Source: JAICTV01 sp035634055 (lineage in GTDB: Bacteria > Planctomycetota > Phycisphaerae > Tepidisphaerales > Tepidisphaeraceae). Taken from it: 12,383 nucleotides of DNA. Positions 8,253 to 12,383 of the stretch are shown one piece after another (positions within the stretch are counted from its first letter, which is position 1; each line of letters starts with the position of its first letter). The translations under genes were made by a program, and so were the position numbers. The stretch lies in the NCBI GenBank assembly GCA_035634055.1, contig DASQDR010000184.1, positions 1 through 12,383 on the forward strand. The letters are read 5' to 3'. The notes below the pieces were generated by a model, which worked only from the letters and a program-made list of their open reading frames with translations, ran no database searches and was not told the origin of the DNA.

Positions 8253-9431
8253 GTGTCCGTAGCCGATCAATTCACCTGCCCCGCGTGCCGCGAGGGCGAG
8301 ATGGCGGGCTTCTTCGAAGTCGCGCAGTCGCCGATCCTCTGCAACATCCTTTGCCGCACCCGCGCCGACGCGCTTGCTGTTCCGCGCGGCCGGATTCACC
8401 TCGGGTTCTGCCCTGCGTGCGGGCACGTCTACAACACGGCGTTCGACGAGAAGCTGATGCAGTACGACGCGGCGTACGAGAACTCGCTCCAGTTCTCGCC
8501 GCACTTCCGCCAGTACCTGGAATCGGCCGCGGCGCAGCTCGTCGAGCGCTATGGCCTGCGCGGGAAGGACGTGATCGAGATCGGCTGCGGGCAGGGGGAT
8601 TTCCTCTCGGCGCTGTGCCGCCTGGGCGGCAACCGGGGCACCGGATTCGACCCGAGCTTCGACGCCGCCAAGGCCGAGACCACGCTGGCCGAGGGCGCGC
8701 GAATCGTGCCGCAGTACTACTCGCACGAGCACAAGGACCGCCCGGTCGATCTGCTCTGCTGCCGCCACGTGCTGGAGCACATCCCGCGTCCGCTGGATTT
8801 CCTGCGCGAGCTGCGGCGGACGATGGGCGAGCGGCGCGACGTCGTGCTCTTCTTCGAGGTCCCCAACGCGCTGTTCACGCTCCAGCGCCTGGCGATCTGG
8901 GACATCATTTACGAGCACTGCTCCTACTTCACGCCGCAGTCGCTCCGCCGCACGTTCGAGCTGGCGGGATTCGAGGTGCTGCGCGTCGCCGAAGTGTTCG
9001 ACGGGCAGTTCCTGACCATCGAGGCCCGGCCCGCGGATGCGGCCGGCGCCTGCGAGGCTCCGTCGGACGCGCTGCGGGATTCGGTCGCGCGGTTCGAGGC
9101 GGAGTACCGGTCGAAGGTGAAGCTCTTCGAGGAGCGCTTCGACCGCGTCGCCAGCGAGAAGCGCCGCGCGGTCGTGTGGGGCGGCGGGTCCAAGGGCGTG
9201 ACGTTCCTCAACACGCTGCGGCTGTCGCCAGAAGTCGTGCCGTACGTGGTCGACGTGAACCCGCGCAAGGAAGGGCACTACGTCGTCGGCACTGGGCAGC
9301 AGATCGTCCCGCCGCGCCTGATGGCCGAATACGCGCCTCACGCGATCCTCATCATGAACGCGACTTACCGTCGCGAGATCGAGAGCACGTGCCGCGGGAT
9401 GGGGATCGAGAGCGAGTTCTGGTGTGGGTGA
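8253..9431 (+). CDS. SAM-dependent methyltransferase, C-methyltransferase family (methyltransferase 3)
   Basis: 392 residues from GTG 8253; TTG 8250 and GTG 8235 are alternative starts. Zinc-type cysteines are C9/C12 and C53/C56 (LGFCPACGH). The SAM motif is VIEIGCGQGDFL (about 107-118), followed by CRHVLEHIPRP. The catalytic-type motif is IIYEHCSYF with I219, Y220, E221, H222, so the position aligned with TcaB9 Tyr222 is isoleucine. The C-terminal domain has AVVWGGGSKGVTFLNTL, YVVDVNP and IMNATYRREI. It is clearly a paralogue of methyltransferase 2. The missing tyrosine could mean a different substrate, O- instead of C-methylation, or a shifted active-site tyrosine. The stop lies 7 nt before the lhgO start, so translation of the two is probably coupled. 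Confidence 0.87.
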   Translation: MSVADQFTCPACREGEMAGFFEVAQSPILCNILCRTRADALAVPRGRIHLGFCPACGHVYNTAFDEKLMQYDAAYENSLQFSPHFRQYLESAAAQLVERYGLRGKDVIEIGCGQGDFLSALCRLGGNRGTGFDPSFDAAKAETTLAEGARIVPQYYSHEHKDRPVDLLCCRHVLEHIPRPLDFLRELRRTMGERRDVVLFFEVPNALFTLQRLAIWDIIYEHCSYFTPQSLRRTFELAGFEVLRVAEVFDGQFLTIEARPADAAGACEAPSDALRDSVARFEAEYRSKVKLFEERFDRVASEKRRAVVWGGGSKGVTFLNTLRLSPEVVPYVVDVNPRKEGHYVVGTGQQIVPPRLMAEYAPHAILIMNATYRREIESTCRGMGIESEFWCG

Positions 9432-9438
9432 TCGAGTG

Positions 9439-10680
9439 ATGTCAGGTGCGTCGCGAAAATTTCCGGTGGCCGTGATCGGCGGCGGGATCGTCGGGATGGC
9501 GACCGCGATGGCGCTGGCGCGCCGGCACCAGCTTTCGCTGGTGGTCGTCGAGGCGGAGCCGCGCGTCGCGTCGCACCAGACCGGCAACAACAGCGGCGTG
9601 ATCCACTCCGGTCTGTACTACAAGCCGGGATCACTGAAGGCGACGCTCTGCGCCGAAGGGCGCGAAGCCATGTACGCCTTCTGCCGCGAGCACGGCGTCG
9701 CGTTCGAGCAGTGCGGCAAGGTCGTTGTCGCCACCGAGCCGCGCGAACTGCCCTCGCTGGACGAACTCGAGCGGCGCGGCCGGGCGAACGGACTCGTTGG
9801 CATGAAGCGGCTGGGGCCCGAGGCGGTGAAGGAGCACGAGCCTCACTGCACCGCCATCGCGGGGCTTTACGTCCCGGACACCGGCATCGCCGACTACGTC
9901 GCCGCCACCCGCGCGATGGCGAGGGTGATTGAGGCGCACGGCGGTCAGGTGAACCTGAAGACGGCGGTGCTCGGAATCCGCCGCGCGGATGACGAGGTAG
10001 TTCTTCAGACCAGCCAGGGCGACATCCGCTGCGGCGGCATCATCAATTGCGCCGGCCTGCACTCCGACCGCGTTGCGCGAATGGCGGGCGTCGATCCGAA
10101 GGTGCGGATCGTACCGTTTCGCGGCGAGTATTACCGCCTCTCCGACGCCGCCTGCCGCTTGGTCAAGAATCTTATTTACCCGGTGCCCGACGCGCGGTTC
10201 CCGTTCCTGGGCGTTCACTTCACTCGCATGATCCGCGGCGGCGTGGAAGCGGGCCCGAACGCGGTGCTTAGCTTCGCGCGGCACGGCTACCGCCGAACGA
10301 GCTTCAACCTCGCCGATTCGCTCTCGACCGCGAGCTACGGCGGCTTCTGGCGCATGGCGCGGAAGTACTGGCGCACCGGCTGCGGCGAGTTTTACCGCTC
10401 GATGAGCAAGCGGATGTTCCTCCGCTCGCTTCAGCGGCTGGTGCCGGAAGTGACGCTCGGCGACCTGGAGCCGGGCGGCGCCGGCGTGCGGGCGCAGGCG
10501 GTCGCGCCGACGGGCGCACTGGTGGACGATTTCAGCATCATCCGCGCGGAGCGCGCGGTGCACGTGCTGAACGCGCCCTCGCCCGCCGCCACGGCATCGA
10601 TCGCCATCGGCCAGCATATCGCGGACTTGGCGGCGCGCGCGTTCGATCTGCCGACGGCGGCCTTGGCGCAGGCGGTATGA
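9439..10680 (+). CDS. lhgO: L-2-hydroxyglutarate oxidase-like FAD-dependent oxidoreductase
   Basis: 413 residues, DAO-fold flavoprotein. The FAD-binding motif is VIGGGIVGMATAMALAR (G14, G16, G19) ending in VVVEAE. Family-specific blocks are TGNNSGVIHSGLYYKPGSLK (residues 48-67, with His56), YVPDTGIADY, NCAGLHSDR, VPFRGEYY and the C-terminal NAPSPAATASIAIGQHI (from 378). LhgO oxidises L-2-hydroxyglutarate to 2-oxoglutarate and passes electrons to the membrane quinone pool or oxygen. Here the gene lies between a methyltransferase gene and a glycosyltransferase gene and overlaps the latter by 4 nt (ATGA). Its true substrate may therefore be another 2-hydroxy acid, or a sugar acid of the pathway; that is inference. 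ATG 9439 is preferred over GTG 9424 because it does not overlap the upstream gene. The family assignment is strong, the substrate less so. Confidence 0.88.
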   Translation: MSGASRKFPVAVIGGGIVGMATAMALARRHQLSLVVVEAEPRVASHQTGNNSGVIHSGLYYKPGSLKATLCAEGREAMYAFCREHGVAFEQCGKVVVATEPRELPSLDELERRGRANGLVGMKRLGPEAVKEHEPHCTAIAGLYVPDTGIADYVAATRAMARVIEAHGGQVNLKTAVLGIRRADDEVVLQTSQGDIRCGGIINCAGLHSDRVARMAGVDPKVRIVPFRGEYYRLSDAACRLVKNLIYPVPDARFPFLGVHFTRMIRGGVEAGPNAVLSFARHGYRRTSFNLADSLSTASYGGFWRMARKYWRTGCGEFYRSMSKRMFLRSLQRLVPEVTLGDLEPGGAGVRAQAVAPTGALVDDFSIIRAERAVHVLNAPSPAATASIAIGQHIADLAARAFDLPTAALAQAV

Positions 10681-11678
10681 GCTTGGACCTCTCGATCCTG
10701 GTGATCTCCTACAACACGCGCGAGCTGACGCTCGCGTGCCTGGAGTCGGTTTTCGCGCAGACGCGGGCGGGGCTCGAGCTCATCGTGCTCGACAACGCCT
10801 CGACCGACGGATCGGCCGACGCGATCGCGGAGCGCTTCCCGCGGGTCCGGCTCATCCGCTCGCCGGAAAACCTCGGCTTCGCCCGCGCGAACAACGTGGC
10901 GGCGGAGCAGGCGACTGGCCGCTACCTGCTCCTGCTCAACCCGGACACGGTGGTGCTGGACGGTGCGATCGACAAGCTGCTCGCGTTCGCGGAGGCTCGC
11001 GCGGAGGCGCAGATCTTCGGCGGGCGGACGCTCTTCGCCGACGGCACGCTCAACCCCGCCTCGTGCTGGCGCCGCTCCACGCCCTGGAGCGCGGCGTGCA
11101 TCGCGCTGGGGCTGACGTCGCTGTTCCCCCGGTCGAACCTGTTCGCGCGCGAGAGCTACGGGTCCTGGAAGCGTGATTCCGCGCGCGAGGTGGACATCGT
11201 CAGCGGGTGCTTCTTCCTCGTCCGCCGGCACGCGTGGGAAACGCTCGGCGGCTTCGACCCCGCCTTCTTCATGTACGGTGAGGAAGCGGACCTCTGCCTG
11301 CGGGCGCGGCAACTGAACTTCCGCTGCTTGATCTGCCCCGACGCCACCATCGTCCATCTCGGTGGCGCCTCCGAGCGCGTGCGGGCGGACAAGATGGTCC
11401 GCCTGCTCCGGGCAAAGGGGGACCTGGTGCGTCGGCACTGGCACCCGCGTTGGGTCCCTTTCGGTCTGCGCATGCTCGAGTTGTGGGCGCTGACCCGCGT
11501 GGCGGCGTTGCGAGCGGTCACCTTCGTGCGCCCGCACCGTCGCGACGCGTACCTGACCTGGCGGAGCATCTGGCGCCGTCGCCAGGAATTTACTGCGAGG
11601 GCGCAAGCCGCGGTATCCCAACCGTCGCCGCTCCTGCCGGATGCTCAAGAGAAGCGACTGCCCGGCCTGACCGGGTGA
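10677..11678 (+). CDS. Glycosyltransferase family 2, rhamnosyltransferase-like
   Basis: 333 residues. The GT-A signatures run LSILVISYNTRELT, LIVLDNASTDGS, PENLGFARANN and LLLNPDTVV; N88-P89-D90 takes the place of the DXD motif. Further on are SGCFFLVRR and GGFDPAFFMYGEEADLCLRA, where E202/E203 and D205 match the catalytic-base region of WbbL-like rhamnosyl- and related transferases. The C-terminal third is Arg/Trp-rich with no clear membrane span. The start ATG overlaps the lhgO stop (ATGA), so it should be translated with it. It probably transfers the sugar made by this cluster, or an adjacent residue, to a lipid-linked glycan. It is only distantly similar to the family 2 transferase at 2594-3589 and belongs to a different subgroup. 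Confidence 0.9.
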   Translation: MSLDLSILVISYNTRELTLACLESVFAQTRAGLELIVLDNASTDGSADAIAERFPRVRLIRSPENLGFARANNVAAEQATGRYLLLLNPDTVVLDGAIDKLLAFAEARAEAQIFGGRTLFADGTLNPASCWRRSTPWSAACIALGLTSLFPRSNLFARESYGSWKRDSAREVDIVSGCFFLVRRHAWETLGGFDPAFFMYGEEADLCLRARQLNFRCLICPDATIVHLGGASERVRADKMVRLLRAKGDLVRRHWHPRWVPFGLRMLELWALTRVAALRAVTFVRPHRRDAYLTWRSIWRRRQEFTARAQAAVSQPSPLLPDAQEKRLPGLTG

Positions 11679-11706
11679 CTCCTCTGACGTTCAAGGTCCA
11701 CCAGCC

Positions 11707-11724
11707 GCGCAACCGATGTTGCGC
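11707..11724 (+). other. Stem-loop 1 between glycosyltransferase and small ORF
   Basis: GCGCAAC and GTTGCGC form a perfect 7-bp stem with a CGAT tetraloop, 28 nt after the glycosyltransferase stop. No T run follows, so it is not an intrinsic terminator. It could stabilise the upstream mRNA end or separate the small ORF from the operon. Confidence 0.45.
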
Positions 11725-11735
11725 AGGCGCACCAT

Positions 11736-11757
11736 CCCGCGCATCCAACCGCGCGGG
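11736..11757 (+). other. Stem-loop 2 between glycosyltransferase and small ORF
   Basis: CCCGCGC and GCGCGGG form a perfect 7-bp, all-GC stem with an 8-nt loop, 11 nt downstream of stem-loop 1. There is no T run on either strand. With the first hairpin it makes a tandem structured leader about 68 nt before the small ORF. In GC-rich DNA such stems arise by chance fairly often, so function is uncertain. Confidence 0.4.
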
Positions 11758-11814
11758 CGAAGGCTCGCGGAACTGACGTGAAAGCCCCTTGGCCAGCCAC
11801 GACTGCTCCTGCAC

Positions 11815-11819
11815 GGAGG
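11815..11819 (+). promoter_or_regulatory. Perfect Shine-Dalgarno site before a TTG-initiated small ORF
   Basis: GGAGG lies 6 nt before TTG 11826. The alternative in-frame start, GTG 11778, has no such site. The spacing argues that the small ORF begins at TTG. Confidence 0.55.
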
Positions 11820-11825
11820 CCCGAT

Positions 11826-12071
11826 TTGAGGACAGAGCAACTGGAAGACGTGTGTTCGACCGTCGGCAACCTGATCCGCATCGCCGCAGTGGTGGAGCTA
11901 AAGGAAGTGGCGGCCGCCTGCGAGCTGGCTCAGCACGAGCCGTTGCAGGTGTCACTGCTGGATCCTGGCAAGCGGCCGCTCTCGGCGGACGACGACCTCC
12001 GCAACCGCCGGCTGCTCGAGGCGTTCGAGAAGTTCCGCTGGCACATTGAGATGATCCGCAACTGTAGTTGA
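11826..12071 (+). CDS. Small hypothetical protein, 81 residues, TTG start
   Basis: I do not recognise this protein. It is predicted to be soluble and mostly helical, with an acidic start (RTEQLEDVCSTVGNLIRIAA), a Leu/Glu/Ala-rich middle, a possible turn at LLDPGKRPLSADDD, and a basic/aromatic end (FEKFRWHIEMIRNCS). There are three cysteines and no membrane span or signal peptide. It is judged real because most third positions are G or C like the neighbours, GGAGG stands 6 nt before the TTG, and a strong terminator begins 46 nt after its stop. It lies 147 nt after the last glycosyltransferase gene and could be a tail gene of the operon or have its own promoter; none is obvious. An overlapping frame with a similar span is an Arg/Gly-rich shadow. 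Confidence 0.6.
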   Translation: MRTEQLEDVCSTVGNLIRIAAVVELKEVAAACELAQHEPLQVSLLDPGKRPLSADDDLRNRRLLEAFEKFRWHIEMIRNCS

Positions 12072-12116
12072 GCAGCGCGCGAGCGCGCGGTGACGGCTAC
12101 TTTCGATGAAACGAGC

Positions 12117-12148
12117 AGACCAGCATCGAGAGATGCTGGTCTTTTTTT
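12117..12148 (+). terminator. Intrinsic (rho-independent) terminator
   Basis: GACCAGCATC (12118-12127) and GATGCTGGTC (12132-12141) form a perfect 10-bp stem closed by a GAGA tetraloop, followed by seven T (12142-12148). A12117 can pair with the first T. The T run is only on the right-hand side, so it stops plus-strand transcription after the small ORF. It most likely ends the whole operon. Confidence 0.92.
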
Positions 12149-12196
12149 GCGCCCGTGGTGACCTCAGTGACTCCGCTGCGCAAACGCGTGCGCGCC

Positions 12197-12231
12197 GCGG
12201 GCGCGACCGACGTTGCGTCAGTCGCGCCCGC
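12197..12231 (-). terminator. GC-rich stem-loop, probable 3' end of the minus-strand gene
   Basis: An 11-bp perfect stem (GCGGGCGCGAC with GTCGCGCCCGC) continues through one non-Watson-Crick position and a further 4-bp stem (GACG/CGTC) to a 3-nt loop. In minus-strand RNA the odd position is a stable U-G wobble; in plus-strand RNA it is a C-A mismatch. This and its location 18 nt after the minus-strand stop codon suggest it acts on the minus transcript. It lacks a T run, so it may be a stability hairpin or an atypical terminator. Confidence 0.5.
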
Positions 12232-12249
12232 AGCAGCGGTGGCGGCCGG

Positions 12250-12383
12250 TCAGTTGTAGTTGATGACCTGCCCGTTGTCCTCGAAGGCGTTGTCCTGCCA
12301 CAGGACGTACTGGCTGTTGGCGCCGGCGGGGTAGATCGGGCCGAACGCCGAGCCGCGGCCCCAGCGGTTGTGGCGGAAGACGT
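12250..12383 (-). CDS. C-terminal fragment of a probable parallel beta-helix protein; 5' partial
   Basis: Reading the minus strand from the right edge gives 43 residues and then TGA. The sequence has VFRHNRWGRGSAFGPIYPAG and ends YVLWQDNAFEDNGQVINYN. The spaced Asn residues, with N/DNxFxDNG-like turns and short hydrophobic strands, look like rungs of right-handed beta-helix (pectate-lyase-like) repeat proteins, which are often secreted carbohydrate-active or surface proteins. Only the last rungs are in the window, so no catalytic residues can be seen. The gene converges on the operon. The frame is open to the edge; the family call is tentative. Confidence 0.55.
   Translation of the reverse strand, partial: VFRHNRWGRGSAFGPIYPAGANSQYVLWQDNAFEDNGQVINYN

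Noticed and set aside
12075..12088. GCGCGC-GA-GCGCGC inverted repeat after the small ORF
   Set aside because: It is a simple GC alternation with too short a loop, and the clear terminator follows immediately.
1..12383. CRISPR arrays, tRNA genes, insertion sequences, phage or toxin-antitoxin genes
   Set aside because: I saw no short direct-repeat arrays, cloverleaf candidates, transposase or integrase motifs, or terminal inverted repeats. The only repeats are protein-domain repeats in the exoprotein.

Overview
The window is GC-rich throughout, with G or C at most third codon positions. It reads as accessory chromosomal DNA from a free-living bacterium. Three things suggest Planctomycetota (perhaps Phycisphaerae) or a similar high-GC Gram-negative lineage: the very large modular secreted-type protein (concanavalin-like, FN3, cadherin-like and FG-GAP domains), a beta-helix-like fragment at the right end, and an envelope-sugar gene cluster. 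No rRNA, tRNA or phylogenetic marker is present, so this assignment is inference.

Layout. Positions 1-2454 hold the C-terminal 817 residues of a multidomain extracellular protein whose start lies outside the window. Positions 2594-11678 hold eight genes in one direction: a family 2 glycosyltransferase, glucose-1-phosphate cytidylyltransferase (RfbF), an NAD-dependent sugar epimerase/dehydratase-like SDR, three consecutive homologous NovU/TylC3-type sugar methyltransferases, an L-2-hydroxyglutarate oxidase-like flavoprotein (LhgO), and a second family 2 glycosyltransferase. The last five are tightly packed: GTGA overlap, 26-nt gap, 7-nt gap, ATGA overlap. A short inter-gene region with two hairpins follows, then an 81-codon unknown ORF (11826-12071) that appears to start at TTG behind a perfect GGAGG. 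A textbook intrinsic terminator lies at 12117-12148. The right edge carries the end of a convergent minus-strand gene with its own GC-rich stem-loop.

How the genes may work together. RfbF makes CDP-glucose, the entry point to CDP-linked deoxy and branched sugars. The SDR and the methyltransferases are the kinds of enzyme that epimerise or reduce a keto-sugar and add methyl branches. The two glycosyltransferases would transfer such a sugar into a surface glycan. A CDP-glucose 4,6-dehydratase would be expected but is absent, and the SDR lacks the TDE motif of dehydratases. The pathway is therefore either completed elsewhere or differs from the known ones. The three methyltransferases differ at the residues known to be catalytic in sugar C-3'-methyltransferases. 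The LhgO homologue has no obvious role in a sugar pathway but appears translationally coupled to it. This methyltransferase trio + LhgO + glycosyltransferase module is the best candidate for an undescribed modification pathway.
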